This document shows, piece after piece, positions 8,513 through 19,048 of a stretch of 64,000 nt of DNA. Source of the DNA: Porticoccaceae bacterium. GTDB lineage: Bacteria; Pseudomonadota; Gammaproteobacteria; Pseudomonadales; Porticoccaceae. Positions within the stretch are counted from its first letter, which is position 1. Every line of letters begins with the position of its first letter. A program made the position numbers and the translations under genes. Under the pieces are notes generated by a model. It was not told the origin of the DNA, did not search any database, and saw nothing but the letters and a program-made list of their open reading frames with translations. The stretch covers positions 1 through 64,000 of the forward strand of contig BPKH01000003.1 in assembly GCA_026005035.1 (NCBI GenBank), given 5' to 3'.

Positions 8513-8857
8513 CGCGCATCCTCCCAAACGCCCGCGTTTCAAGGTGTTGCCCGGCTTTGCTCGAAACGGCGCCAAGTGCGCGCGGGCCCTCGCACCGCGC
8601 GATCGACCGGTCGCCGGTGAGCTCAGCGCGACGGAACGCGGTCCTCAGTGACGGGGATGACCGCAATCGGCCATTCGGATCAACCGCCGCCGGCGGATCA
8701 ATAGACACGACTCATTGCCGGTCCCGGCGGGTTGCAGTCGAACGCGGCGTCGATCGATCCGCCGACCGCCGCCACGCCCCCGCCGTCGGGTCGACACCAC
8801 CCGCGGTCGGCGCCGCGCCCCGTCAGGCACGGCGGGCGGGGCGTGCGTTCGGGCGGT
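8513..8857. other. Gene-free GC-rich gap
   Basis: No convincing coding region is seen on either strand. The stretch contains several CCGCC/GGCGG dyads near 8690-8780 and repeats of GATCCGCC, but no clear promoter or terminator. Open frames here have atypical Arg/Pro-rich translations. Confidence 0.4.
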
Positions 8858-10383
8858 TCAGGCCGCCGCGCCGGCGCGCTCGTCCGGCCGGAAACTGTCG
8901 GCGCGCGCCTGCCTCCACCAGTCGGCGTACTCGGTCTGCTCCGGCGCCTCGAGCAAAACGCGCGGCGGCAGGAAACAGTGGATTCGGTCCACCGGCTAGG
9001 CCTTCTCCGGCCCCGTGCGATGCATGATGTGGTGGGGTTAGAGCTCACGCGGATGCGAAAAGCCGGTGGCGGCGACGATCTCCGCCAGTGCCTCGACCGT
9101 CTTGCGGTGGGAGCGGGCGGCCCGCGGCCCCGGCACCTCGGGCACCAGGCCACGCACGCGACCCGGCAGATGGGAAGTCACGCCGGTCGGACACGTGCCG
9201 AGGTGACAGCGCATCGCCTGGATGCAACCGACCGACATCATGAACGCGCGGGCCGCGTTGCACCAGTCGGCCCCGATCGCCAGGTTCCGCGCCAGCCCCA
9301 TGCCGGAGTAGATCTTGCCGCTGGCGGCCAGCCGCACTTCCCCGTTCAGGCCGCTGCCGACCAGCGCGTTGCGCATCAGGATCAGGCCCTCGGTCAGCGG
9401 CATGCCGACCCAGTCGGACAGCTCCAGCGGCGCGGCGCCCGTTCCACCCTCGGCGCCGTCGACGACGATGAAGTCGAGCAGAATGCCGCTGGCCAGCATC
9501 GCCTTGCAAATGGCGAACGGCTCGTGCGGCTGCCCCACGCACAGCTTGATGCCGACCGGCTTGCCGCCGGACAGCTCGCGCAGCCGGGCGGCGAACTCCA
9601 GCATCTCCAGCGGCGTGGAGAACGTCGCATGCGCCCGCGGCGATATGCAATCCCGGTGCGGCGCCACGCCGCGGATCCGCGCGATCTCCTCGGTGACCTT
9701 CGCCGCCGGCAGCACGCCGCCGTGGCCCGGCTTGGCGCCCTGGCTGAGCTTGATCTCGATCATCCGCACCTGCGGCCGCTGCGCCTGGTCGGCGAAGCGC
9801 CGCGGGTCGAACCGCCCCTGCCGGTCGCGCGCGCCGAAGTAGGCCGAGCCCAGTTCCCAGACCAGATCGCCGCCGTGCTCGAGATGATGGGGCGAAATTC
9901 CCCCCTCGCCGGTGTCGTGATAGAAGCCGCCGAGCCGGGCGCCGAGGTTCAACGCCCGCACCGCGTTGGCCGACAACGCGCCGTAGCTCATCGCCGAGAT
10001 GTTCAGCACCGAGGCGGATTACGGCTTCGTGCACTGGCTGGAGCCGACCGTCACGCGCGGATCCCGCTCGGCTTCGGCCGCCGGTGCAATCGAATGGCTG
10101 ACCCAGTGGTGCGTGGCTTCCTCGAGGTCGCGCTCGGTGCCGAACGGGTGGGTGTCCACCTCCCCGCGCGCACGGGCGTGGATGAGGTTGCGCGCCTCGT
10201 AGGGATACGGCGTGCCGTGCAGGTCGTCCTCGACGATGTAGGCATACAGGTAGGGCCGCAGGCGGTAGAACAGCCACCGCAACCGCCCCGCCACCGGGAA
10301 GTTGCGGGTGATCGTCCAGCTGCGTTGGAAGTGGTCGTAAACGCCGAGCGCGACCAGGCCGGCGCAGGCCACGGCCAGCGCAT
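8858..10383 (-). pseudogene. FMN-binding glutamate synthase-family protein with three in-frame stops
   Basis: The frame from about 10370 to 8858 reads as one glutamate synthase-domain protein: NFPVAGRLRWLFYRLRP near the start, LNISAMSYGALSANAV, GEGGISPHH, MIEIKLSQGAKPGHGG, VDGAEGGTGAAPLE, and a Cys-containing CHLGTCPTGV near the Fe-S/FMN region. In-frame stops interrupt it at 10019-10021 (TAA, where relatives have the Tyr of PYSAS), 9038-9040 (TAA, before PHHIM) and 8996-8998 (TAG). One missing base near 10377 would connect the ATG at 10383; total length then is 509 codons. The family transfers ammonia or reduces flavin-linked substrates; native role here is unclear. As written it cannot make an active protein. 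Confidence 0.75.
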
Positions 10384-10406
10384 GACTCTGTCGGCGGGCG
10401 GGGCGC

Positions 10407-11788
10407 TCAGCGCGTCGGGACGGTCGGTGAAAGCGGCCAGAGCCGCACCGCGAGCGCGTCGTGCCGCACCGCCAGCCAGCGACCGGACGGCGACAGCGCG
10501 ACCGGTCGCGCGCCCAGCTGCGTTTCCACCGGCGGCAAGCCCAGCGCCTGCGGCGACGCGCCGGCTCCAAGCCGGTGGCGGTACAGCGACAGCCACGGCG
10601 TGGTGGCCGCGCCGGATGCGCCGCCGCCCAGCGATCGCCGATGCAGCTCCCGGCGCGCCAGCACCAGAAGCCCGTCCGGCCCGGCGGCGAGCGGGCTGCA
10701 CCATTCGGGCTCGCCCATGGACCAAGGCAGCTCCTGCGCCTCGAGCAGGTCGAGGCGGTTCCCCTTCATCCCCAGGGCGAGCAGCCGGCGTCCCACCGGA
10801 CCCTCGCTGAGCCAGACCCGGCCGGAGGCCACCAGCGGCGCGCCGCAGGTCGTGGCGCGAACCGGCCGCCCGTCGATGCGCAGCGGCTCGTGCCGGCCAC
10901 CGTCCAGGAACAGCCGCTCGAGCAGGAAGCCGCGCGCCAGAATCGCCTCGTCGAGCCTCCGGGCACCACGGTCACCGTGACGGACGGCGAGGGCGCCCGG
11001 GCGAGCCGTTCCTCGGCCAGCAGCGTGCCCGCGGAATCCAGCCGCACACGCAGCAGCCACCACGCACCGTCCCGGCGCCCGAGCGCGATCAGGGAATCGG
11101 CGTCCTGCCAGTCGAGCGGCAAGAACGCCCCGAGGAACTCGGGTTCGGGCGGGTCGACGGCGCGCAGCAACGCGGCCAGCGGTTCGCCGCCGTACCCACG
11201 ATCCGGCCAGGCCCAGAGCACGGTCCAGCGCGGGCCGGGGTGTGCGCCGGCCCAAGCATTGACCATCTCCAGCGTCCAGCTTGCACCGCCGAGACCGCCG
11301 TGGTGGCTGATCTGGCTGTGCACCGGCACATCGCCTCGCCACAGCGGAATTCTTGCCATCGGCTCGATGCCGCCGTCGCGCAGGCGGAACAGGGCGACGC
11401 CGAGGCCGGTCAGCCGGCGGGTGCCGCCCTCCGGTGCCGGCGACCGGTCGAGAAATTCCAGGTAGCGCTCCGCGACCCAGCGCCGGAAGCGGTACATCGC
11501 CTCGCCTTCGTCCGGATCGCGTTCGACGAGTTCATCGAGCCGCTCCTTCCGCGGGCGGGAAAGCCATTCGCGCCGCCGCGCCGCTTCCTCGGCGCGCTGC
11601 GCCGCATCGGCCTCCACCACCTCCGCCGTCGGCACCGCCAAAACGTCCTCGGCCAGAAAAGCCACTTCGCCCCAGGCGATTGGCCCCGCGATTGCGCAAC
11701 AGGGCTCGCTCGCCTGTGCGCTGGCGAGGCCACCGATGGCGAGCGCAGCGATCACGACGACGGCGGTGCCCAGGCGCGCAGCCATCAC
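10407..11788 (-). CDS. Exported hypothetical protein, fifth gene of the exported operon; one frameshift
   Basis: Signal peptide of about 26 residues (GLASAQASE), then a Cys pair (EPCCAIAGP), an Arg/Glu-rich helical stretch, and strand-rich sequence (WRGDVPVHSQISHHGG, WTVLWAWPDRGYGG). The remainder, in another frame, has repeated beta-propeller-like strands ending LSPSGRWLAVRHDALAVRLW. One missing base in the run at 10961-10963 joins the parts: 1383 bases, 460 residues. The ATG overlaps the previous stop as ATGA (11785-11788). Propeller-like strands suggest a binding scaffold in the periplasm, but I recognise no family. Confidence 0.55.
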
Positions 11789-12483
11789 GGCACCGCCTCC
11801 ACCGGAATGCGGATCGGCCGCCAGTCGGGGCTGTGCGGATGGCGGCGTTCGCGGCCCAGACGGCGCAGACGCTCGATGTCGTCGGGCAGGGTCTCGGGCA
11901 CCCGGATCTCGTCCAGCCGGTAGCGAACCGGCATGGTCACGGTCATGCCGGCGCCCTCCGGCAACGGCACGGGCAGCTCCCGCTCCAGCTCGGCCCGGTT
12001 GCGCCCGGCTCGCAGCGCCTCGAGCGCCGCGAGCAGCACCGGCTCGCCGGCCGCGGCCTCCAGGTAGGCTTCCATCTCGCGTGTGCGTTCCTCGAGTCCC
12101 TTGGGCGTGTAGTCCGACGGCTCGTCCTGGCGGTGACCGAAGATGCCCTCGGCGCTCGAGTAGATGTCCGCGTGATAATCAATCGGCGGCGGCACGTCCG
12201 ACCAGACGATGATCTCGGGATCATGGTGACCCTGCCGCGGCTCGCCCGGGATCACGTAGACACAGGTGCGCGGGGCCATCGGCGTGGTGCCGGTCGGCCC
12301 CACGTACAGCCCTTCCACCGGGAACAGCAGCAGGAAGTTCTGCACCGGTGCCGGAATCTGCTCGGCCTTGGGCAGGCCGGCGATTTGCAACGTGCCGCAA
12401 TAGGCGAAACGCTCCAGGGCCGCGGCGCACGGCGCCACGGCGAGGAAGATGGCAGCGAGAGCAGACAGGCGGATCGGGTTCAT
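11785..12483 (-). CDS. Exported hypothetical protein, fourth gene of the exported operon
   Basis: A 232-residue protein in an unbroken frame. The signal peptide is clear (MNPIRLSALAAIFLAVAPCAAA). The mature part has two Cys residues that may pair (YCGTLQIAG and RTCVYVIPG), a segment PEIIVWSDVPPPIDYHADIY, and a long charged helix before a Pro-rich end. No family is recognised. Its start overlaps the stop of the third gene (ATGA, 12480-12483) and its stop overlaps the start of the fifth, so it sits in a translationally coupled chain of exported proteins. Confidence 0.65.
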   Translation of the reverse strand: MNPIRLSALAAIFLAVAPCAAALERFAYCGTLQIAGLPKAEQIPAPVQNFLLLFPVEGLYVGPTGTTPMAPRTCVYVIPGEPRQGHHDPEIIVWSDVPPPIDYHADIYSSAEGIFGHRQDEPSDYTPKGLEERTREMEAYLEAAAGEPVLLAALEALRAGRNRAELERELPVPLPEGAGMTVTMPVRYRLDEIRVPETLPDDIERLRRLGRERRHPHSPDWRPIRIPVEAVP

Positions 12484-13965
12484 GGGTTCCTCTCCTGACG
12501 AAGGGGTCGCGCGGTTGGCTCCCAGGCGGGACTCGTCGGCTCATCGCCCAGCGTGACCGTGAACGGCCGGCTCCGGATCCGCCGGCGGGGCGATTCAAGG
12601 CGCAGGCGCAGGGTGAGCGGTGCGGCCAACCCTAGCGAGCGCAGAAAGCCTTCGTGCGCGTAGAAGAGCTGGACGGCCGGGGTGGTGTTGCAGGCATCGT
12701 CGGCCACGGCCGCGGCCGACTCGGCGCGGCAGACGCCGAGGCGGGCGAAGAGCTCGAAGGTGGTGACAGCCTCATCCTGCGCCGAAAGCCAGGTCGCGTG
12801 GCGGCCGCGCTCGTAGGGGCCGTGGTGGACGACGTAGGCGCCCTGGTTCGGGTCGCGGTCGAAGCCCGTGGTAGAGAAAGGCGCCGAGCACAGGGCCCGG
12901 GTCGATCCGGGGCGGATCCAGCACCTCGAGCCGGACCGGCAGGATCGCGCCGGACCGGCGGCACGGCGCGGAAGCGGATGCGCAGATCGTGCCAGGTCTC
13001 GACCACCTCGAGCACCTCGATGCCGTGCGGCACGAGCTGGACAGTGGCCGGATACAGATCGACGAGCCAGGTGCCGTTCCTGCCCGCCGGCAAGCTCGCG
13101 GTCGCACGCGAGCCAGACCGGCCCGGAAGGGAGCGGGCCGGCGATCCGCACCTCGCGCCCGTGCCGGAAGGGGCGCGCCCCGCCCAGCGTCAGCACCTCG
13201 AGGCCGACCGGCGGCGAGACCGCGTCGCGGGCGCGGGCGACGGCCTCCGGCGAGAGGTCCGTCGGCAGGCAGCGGGAGGCCACCGGGGCGAGCCATGGCG
13301 GCGGCTCCACCCACACCGACGTGTGCCCGCCCTCGTCCAGCCACGCCGTGAGGACGAGCGGAGGCGTGGTGTGGACGCGCACCACGTTCTCGCCCACGCG
13401 GATGCGGTGCCGCTGCGCCTCCATCTCGACGGGGTGCCGCACGACCCGGCCCACGAGCAGCGGATCCCCGGCGCAGGCGGGACGGTCGCCGCACATGGAG
13501 AAAGGGTCGAGGAGCGGCCGGACCGCATCGATGCGCGCGCGCTCGCCGCCCGTGCCGTCGACAAAACGCACCGCAAAGGGCGGTTTGGGCGCAGGCCCGC
13601 GCCATACGGCGACCGGATAGTAGGGGCGCACGGGCGCGTCCGGGTCGGCTTTGCCCGGCGAGAGCGCGATCGCGAGCTCCAGCCCCTCCGCACTGCGCTG
13701 CGCGCGCACGACGCGCGCCGCGAGCGGCGCCTTGCTCGTGCCGAGGAAGGCGATCGCCACCGCCTCGCCTCGCCGAAAACGCCCCGACGATGCGCCCCAC
13801 CTGCTCGCGCACCGGCACCGGCAGTTCGCGCAGGAACGCCTGCAGGCTCGCCGGATCGACGAAGGCGCCGAAGGCCGCGTCCGGCAGCGGCCGCCAGCCC
13901 TCCGCACGGGCGAAGGGGGACAGGCCGAGGGCGGCGGCCGCCACGAGCGCGCGGATCAGCCCCAT
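12480..13965 (-). CDS. Exported hypothetical protein, third gene of the exported operon; four frameshifts
   Basis: The ATG at 13965 follows GGAGGGAG and opens a signal peptide (MGLIRALVAAAALGLSPFARA). Sense then moves between frames at 13776-13779, 13083-13085, about 12955 and 12865-12867; each is repaired by removing one base of a short run. The corrected length is 1482 bases, 493 residues. The mature part is strand-rich, with two likely disulphide pairs (CGDRPAC; VCRAESAAAVADDAC) and segments such as GTWLVDLYPATVQLVPHG and DRDPNQGAYVVHHGPYERG. No family is recognised. Start and stop overlap both neighbours, so the gene borders are secure even though the internal frame is not. Confidence 0.5.
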
Positions 13966-16719
13966 GGCGACGCTCCCTCCGCAGCGCGGCGGGATCATGC
14001 GGCCGAGCAGCGTGTGGACGTGGTCGCGCACCGCGCGGCACCAGGGCTGCTCCTGGATGCGCTCGAGCAGGGCCGGGGTGAGTCCCGCCTGCCAGGCCGC
14101 CGCCTTGAATTCGATAGACGGATGCGCCGCCTCGTAGAGCTGGATCAGGTCGAGAAAGCGGCCGAGCAGCTCGGGCTCGCCCGCGGCGAGATAGGCGCGC
14201 ACCCGCTCGGCGGCCCAGGGCAGCGCCTCGGCGGGAATCGGCGGGAAGGTCGGGCCACCGCCACCCCGCAACGCGGCCCACTGGGCCTTGTCGCGCGCCT
14301 CCTGAACCCAACCCGCAGCGCGGGCCAGCAGGCGCGCATCCTCCCGAAAGGCATCAGCCACCGCGCGCACGCCGTCGAAACCGAGCCGGCCGAAGGCCGC
14401 AGCGGCCGTCACCGCGTCGGTCTCGTCCTCGCGCACCGCCGCCACGAACAGGGCGGCCAGTTCCGCGCGGCGCGCCGCCGGCAGGGTCGGGGCGGCCTGC
14501 AACAGCGCCAGCCGTTCGCGCCAGTTGCGGGCCCGCTCCAGGGCGAGGTCCACATACCATGCCCCGAGGCGATCGGCCGGCACCAGCGCGGACAGCAAGG
14601 CGGCAGGCGACGGATCCTTTTCTTCGGCGAGCGCCGCCTCGACCATCTGTTTGAGCGAGGCGAAATCCCGTGGCACCCAAGTGGACAGGGGCGCCTCGGC
14701 AAGCCTCGCGAGAAGCAGCCTCGGCGGCGGGCTCCGGCAGCGCTCCCTGCCGGGCGAGCCAGCGCCGTTCGGCGGCCGTGCCCGAGCGATGCAGGACGAG
14801 CGCGGCGAGTCGATCCGACGCCGCCGGATCTTCGCGCAGCAAGTTCACGCGCAGCCTGCCGAGCGCTTCGCGCAGCCGCTCGTCGCGGGCGGCCGCGAGC
14901 GCGCGCTCCACCGCGGGCAGGCACGTGCCGGCCGGCGCGCGCGCCCGCGCGAGCGCGTCCGGCGCCTGATCCCGGACGTGATCGCTCGGATCGTCGAGGG
15001 CCGCGAGCAGCGCGCGGAAGGTCTCGGTGTTGCGCGCCGGGGTGACGGTGAAATATTCCGCCGCCGCGCGGCGCAGGTCCGCGATCGCTGTCTGCGAGCA
15101 GCGGTCGGATGCGCCTCTCGAAGCGCGCGAGTTCCGCCCACAGCCGTTCGGCGCGGCGTCGCGCCTCGCGCTTCTCGCCCTCGTCGATTACGGACAATCC
15201 CCAAACGGCAAGCCTCGCGTTGTAGGCGAGCTGCTCCAGGGCCCGCAGCCGTAGCGCCTTGCCCGCCGCCGGGTCGGCGGCGATCGCCGCCAGCCGCTCC
15301 AGCACCACCGGCGGCCGCTCGAGCTCGAGAATCCCGGCGAGCAGCGCCAGCGCCGCCTCGCGGCTCGCCCCGCCGGCGCCGAGCGCGGCGGCGAGCCGCG
15401 CCCAGGTCACTTCGTCATCGCCGGCCTGAAGCAGCGCCCGCCAGGCCGGCGCACGCAGCTCGACCGGGCGGTCCGAAAGCGCCACCGCCCGCAGCACGGC
15501 GCGCGCGGCGGGTTCGTCCACCCGCTCGGCCAGCGCGCGCACCGCCGCGGCCGCCGTCTGCGGCGGCCCTTCGCGCGCCACGGCCGCGAGTTCCCGAAAG
15601 GCGCCGGCGGCGGCGAGCAGGGGCACGAGCTCGGTTTCCCGGCTCTCGCGCCAGGCGGCGAGGATCTCTTCTTTCAGCAATGACGCCGTGTCCTGCAGCG
15701 CCCGCATGAGCGCGTCGGGGCAGCCCAGATCCGGCGGCGGTGTGTGCCGGAAATGGCGCCAGAGCAGGCGCGCTCCCTGGGTGCCGGCGCGCGACAGGAT
15801 CGCCACCGCCTGCCCACACTGCTCTCCGGCCAACCGTTGCGCCACCTGTTCGAGCGCTTCTGCAGCGAGGGGCGGCAGGCGCTCCGCCTCGGCCAACACC
15901 GCCAGAGCGGCGTCGGCGACGGCGCCCCCCTCGGCGAGCAGGGCGGCCACCCGGCCATACTGGCCGGGCGTGAGCGCACGACCCCTCAGCTGCAGAAGCG
16001 CCGTCACCCGCAGCCGCTGCGGCGTCCGCTGCCAGCGGGCTCGCCTCCGGCGGCACGGTGAGCGCGCGCGCTTCGGCCACCGCGAGCCGCAACTCGGTGC
16101 CGGCCGAATCGCCGAGGCAATCGGGCAAGGCCGACAGGGCGCTGTCCCACGCCCGGGCGACAAAGGCGCGCTTCAGGCGCTCCAGAGTCTCACCGTTCAA
16201 GGGGAGCCGCGAATCCCGCAATGCGTGTTGGCACAGGCGGGCCACCGCCTCGAGCCGCTCGGGCCGCTCGACGGCCGCGGAGATCAGTCCCGGCAGGACG
16301 CGCGTCACCACGGTGGGCAACTCCGGCCAGGCCGGATCGAGGGGCAAGTAGTCGACCATCGCCCAGGCCGCGTCCTGCCCCTTCGCCAGGCACGAAAGCG
16401 GCGCCTCGGCGAGCGCCAGGGCCAAGGTGCGGTCCTGCACGTACACCGCCGTCGCGGTCGCGCCGAAAAGCGTTTGCAATGCCTCGAACAGCGCCGGTTC
16501 TTCGGGGCATCGCCGCCACGCCGGCGCGATGGCCTCGGCGATGGCGCGCTCGCGTCCGAAATGGCGGCCCTCGTTGAGTTCCTGGACCACCCGGCGGCTT
16601 TCCTGGAGCAGGGCGGTGGGCTCGTTGAGCGCTGCGGAAAGGCGCGCCGCCGGGTCGGCCTCGGCTGCGCAGGCAAGCAGGAGACTTGCTGCCAGCAACG
16701 GTGCGCGCATCCCTCTCAT
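13956..16719 (-). CDS. Large exported helical-repeat protein, second gene of the exported operon; four frameshifts
   Basis: ATG at 16719 overlaps the OmpA-like stop (ATGA). A signal peptide (APLLAASLLLACAAEA) precedes about 890 residues made of Ala/Leu/Glu-rich helices that look like degenerate HEAT or TPR-type repeats (for example AALLAEGGAVADAALAVL and ALRRAL-like pairs). Breaks at 16037-16039, about 15105, about 14715 and 13991-13993 are each repaired by removing one base; the corrected length is 2760 bases, exactly 919 residues, ending at a TGA that overlaps the next start. A solenoid of this size suggests a periplasmic scaffold. The repeat type is inferred by eye only. Confidence 0.5.
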
Positions 16720-17861
16720 GGCCGCGCCAGGATCACTTCCACCCTGCGGTTTCGCGCCCGGTTCGCGTCCGAATCGTTGGGTGCGATCGGGCGCGACTCG
16801 CCGAAACCGCGCGCCTCGAGCCGCTCGGCCTCGATCCCGAGCCGCGCGAGCTCCAGCGCCACCACGTGGGCGCGCAGCTCCGAGAGCACCTGGTTGAAGG
16901 CCTCGTTGCCCACGTCGTCGGTGTGCCCCTCCACGCGCACCTGCCCACCGCGCTGGCGCGCCAACTTGGCGAGTTTCTCCAGGGTCGCGCGGGCCTCGGG
17001 CTTGAGCGCCCACTGGCCGAAATCGAAGAGCACCGCCTCGGCGAGCACCACCTTGAGCCCCTCCGGCGTCTCCACCGCCTCGAGGTCGCGGATCAGATCG
17101 CGCTCGGCCACGGGCGCAGTCTCCCCCGAACTGTAGGTGGCCAGGCGCAACTCGCCCAGCAAGACTGGCGCCTCGGCGAAGGGCTCGGGCGCCTCGAACA
17201 CGCGGCGGAAATAGAGCGTCAAGACCTGCGGGGGCTTTTCGGGCGCAAAGGGCTTGTGGCCCACCCGCTCGCCGTCCACGAAAAAGCGCACCTGGCCGCG
17301 CCGGACCTGGACGGCGATCCGGTGATCTCGGCCCGGGGCGATCGGGTGCTGGAAATCCCACCGCCCGTCGAGACTTCCGGCGGCGGCGTCCTTGGCGCCG
17401 AAAAGCGACGGATGGGCCGACTCGATCACCCCGCCGGCGAGCTGTTGGTCGCCCGCTGCGTAGGCGTCGCCGCGCTGCAGGCGCGTGGCGATTTCCAGCG
17501 GATGGAGCGCAAAGCGCAAGAGGGGCCCACCGGCTTCGAAGCTGTGAACCCTGAATTCGAGCGAAAACTCGTCCGGCAGCGGCTCGGGCAGCACCAGGTA
17601 CAGCGTCGTGCCGTGCTCCAGGGGACGGATCCACATCCGGTCGGCGAAGCGCGCGCACTCGTAACTGCCGCGCGCGATCTTGAGCTCGGGGAGGAATTCC
17701 CCTACCGGACAGCGCTCCAGTGGCGCCTCGTAGAGGGGCGTGTCGCCCGGTTCGAACCGGTAGCGCTCCCCGGCTCCTTCGATGGCGGCACCCGTCGCGA
17801 ACGCGCCGAAGGGCGCCAGTACGAGCAATAGGAAGACCCGGATCAAACGGTGCCTTTCCAT
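16716..17861 (-). CDS. OmpA C-terminal domain protein with a LamG-like N-terminal domain
   Basis: A 381-residue intact protein. A signal peptide (to about residue 24) is followed by a strand-rich region of about 200 residues resembling a concanavalin/LamG jelly roll (FSLEFRVHSFEAGGPLLRF, RIAVQVRRGQVRFFVDGE). The C-terminal third is an OmpA/MotB peptidoglycan-binding domain: LFDFGQWALKPEA, VRVEGHTDDVGNEAFN, LSELRAHVVALEL, RGFGESRPIAPNDSDANRARNRRVEV, with the usual Asp and Arg that grip diaminopimelate. It probably anchors the operon's products to the wall. It is the first gene of the set; a perfect 19-base tandem repeat sits upstream. Confidence 0.85.
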   Translation of the reverse strand: MERHRLIRVFLLLVLAPFGAFATGAAIEGAGERYRFEPGDTPLYEAPLERCPVGEFLPELKIARGSYECARFADRMWIRPLEHGTTLYLVLPEPLPDEFSLEFRVHSFEAGGPLLRFALHPLEIATRLQRGDAYAAGDQQLAGGVIESAHPSLFGAKDAAAGSLDGRWDFQHPIAPGRDHRIAVQVRRGQVRFFVDGERVGHKPFAPEKPPQVLTLYFRRVFEAPEPFAEAPVLLGELRLATYSSGETAPVAERDLIRDLEAVETPEGLKVVLAEAVLFDFGQWALKPEARATLEKLAKLARQRGGQVRVEGHTDDVGNEAFNQVLSELRAHVVALELARLGIEAERLEARGFGESRPIAPNDSDANRARNRRVEVILARP

Positions 17862-17877
17862 GGTCGCCAAACTCCGA

Positions 17878-17915
17878 TTTGTCCTTCGGTTATATATTTG
17901 TCCTTCGGTTATATA
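17878..17915. promoter_or_regulatory. Perfect 19-base tandem repeat upstream of the exported operon
   Basis: Two identical adjacent copies of tttgtccttcggttatata lie 17-54 bases before the OmpA-like start. On the operon strand each reads TATATAACCGAAGGACAAA, so it could supply paired operator sites or a duplicated AT-rich promoter element. The rest of the 352-base gap up to the tRNA holds a REP-like unit (18077-18114) and no gene that I can support. Confidence 0.5.
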
Positions 17916-18076
17916 GAGTCCCCTCTGGGCGCCCACAAGGGGATCGGGTGGAGTCGCGCGGGGGGCGGACACCCCGAGTCCCCCGCTGCTATTTGCGAGC
18001 AGTGGGGGCTTTTCATCCTGGCTCTGCCAGAGACACTTTGTAGAAACCCACCACTCCGCCGATGCACACTCTGCAA

Positions 18077-18114
18077 CCCGGGATTCCGGCGCCGCGCGCC
18101 TGCGGCCGGGCTAC
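18077..18114. repeat. REP-like element
   Basis: The unit begins CCCGGGATTCCGGCG and ends GGCCGGGCTAC, matching the pattern of the pair at 1497-1588. It lies between the exported operon and the tRNA gene. Confidence 0.5.
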
Positions 18115-18213
18115 GACTACTCCGGCCTCACCCAGACTGCCAAAGGTGCTGGATTTCTCCACCCTCTTGAACGAAGCGCGCGAAGGCAGTACTCTTGCGC
18201 CCGTCCTCTTCGG

Positions 18214-18288
18214 GGGCGGTTAGCTCAGCGGGAGAGCACTGCCTTCACACGGCAGGGGTCGCTGGTTCAATCCCAGCACCGCCCACCA
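18214..18288 (+). tRNA. tRNA-Val (CAC anticodon)
   Basis: A 75-base cloverleaf. The acceptor arms GGGCGGT and ACCGCCC pair fully and are followed by an encoded CCA. The D arm contains TAGCTCAGCGGGAGAGC, the anticodon arm CTGCC-TTCACAC-GGCAG places CAC at positions 34-36, and the T arm holds GGTTCAATCC. It reads GUG, a frequent valine codon in this GC-rich genome. It stands alone, transcribed away from the exported operon. Confidence 0.95.
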
Positions 18289-18380
18289 TCTCCTTCCTCA
18301 TGCCAGTGGGGCGATGCCCGGTGCCGTGGCGAAGTCCCCGCGCGGAGAATTGCACCCTGGAAAGTCCCCGCCGCCGGCGC

Positions 18381-18990
18381 TCAGCGCAGGTGGTCGGTGC
18401 AGTTGAGTTCCAAGGGCTCGAGTGTGACCGCGCACAAGCGGGTGTAGCCGGTGTTGTGATGGTGAAATTCCCGCCAGCGGGTGGTGTCGCCGTGGCAGAG
18501 GTGGGCGAGGAGGACGGCGATGGCGACGCCGTGGGAGACCAGCGCGATTGCCTCCCCGGCGTGGCGGGCGCGAATCTCTTCGAGGGCGGCCACCATGCGG
18601 TCGCGGACCGCCAGCTGGCTGTCGCCCCCCGGCGGCGAAAAGTGGGGGTCGCGGAGGAGGCGCCGCTCGGGATCGAGGGTGCGGGCGATCTCGACGAAAC
18701 TCGCTCCCTCCCATTGACCCACCGAAAATTCCACCAGTCGCGGGTCGAGCAACAGCGGAACCGCGCAGGCGGAGGCGAGCGCGCGAGCCGTGTCGCGCGC
18801 CCGCGCCAGCGGGCTGGCGTAGACCGCCGCAGGGCGCGCGGTGGCCGCCAGGTGTCGGGCCAGGCGCTGTGCCTGGCGGCGGGCCCTCGGCGGTCAAGGG
18901 GGTGTCGGTGCTGCCGTGCCACAGGCCCTGCCGGTTGGCCGGCGTCTCGGCGTGGCGCACCAATAGGATCGAGCCGGCGGTTTTCTGCAC
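18381..18990 (-). CDS. Histidine phosphatase (phosphoglycerate mutase-like), one frameshift
   Basis: The first part from the GTG at 18990 has the phosphohistidine motif ILLVRHAETPANRQGLW and then PLTAEG. The continuation is in another frame: RRQAQRLARHLAATARP, AVYASPLARARDTARAL, VEFSVGQWEG and the second His motif ALVSHGVAIAVL. Removing one base of the run at 18884-18886 gives 609 bases, 202 residues. The layout matches small RHE/CobC-type phosphatases; substrate unknown. GAGAGGA precedes the start. The gene follows the tRNA convergently with no recognisable terminator between them. Confidence 0.75.
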
Positions 18991-19048
18991 GGGGCGTCCT
19001 CTCTGCGGGTCGCCATGATAGAGGCGCGCCGCGCGAGCCGCCAGCGAT

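Noticed and set aside
8996-10021. Stop codon reassignment or programmed readthrough in the glutamate synthase-like gene
   Set aside because: Other genes in the window end normally at TAA, TAG and TGA, and the three stops sit at unrelated positions.
18214-18288. tRNA-Val as attachment site of a genomic island at 7-18 kb
   Set aside because: No integrase gene and no second copy of the tRNA 3' end seen near the far side of the block; the block also lies on the 5' side of the tRNA.
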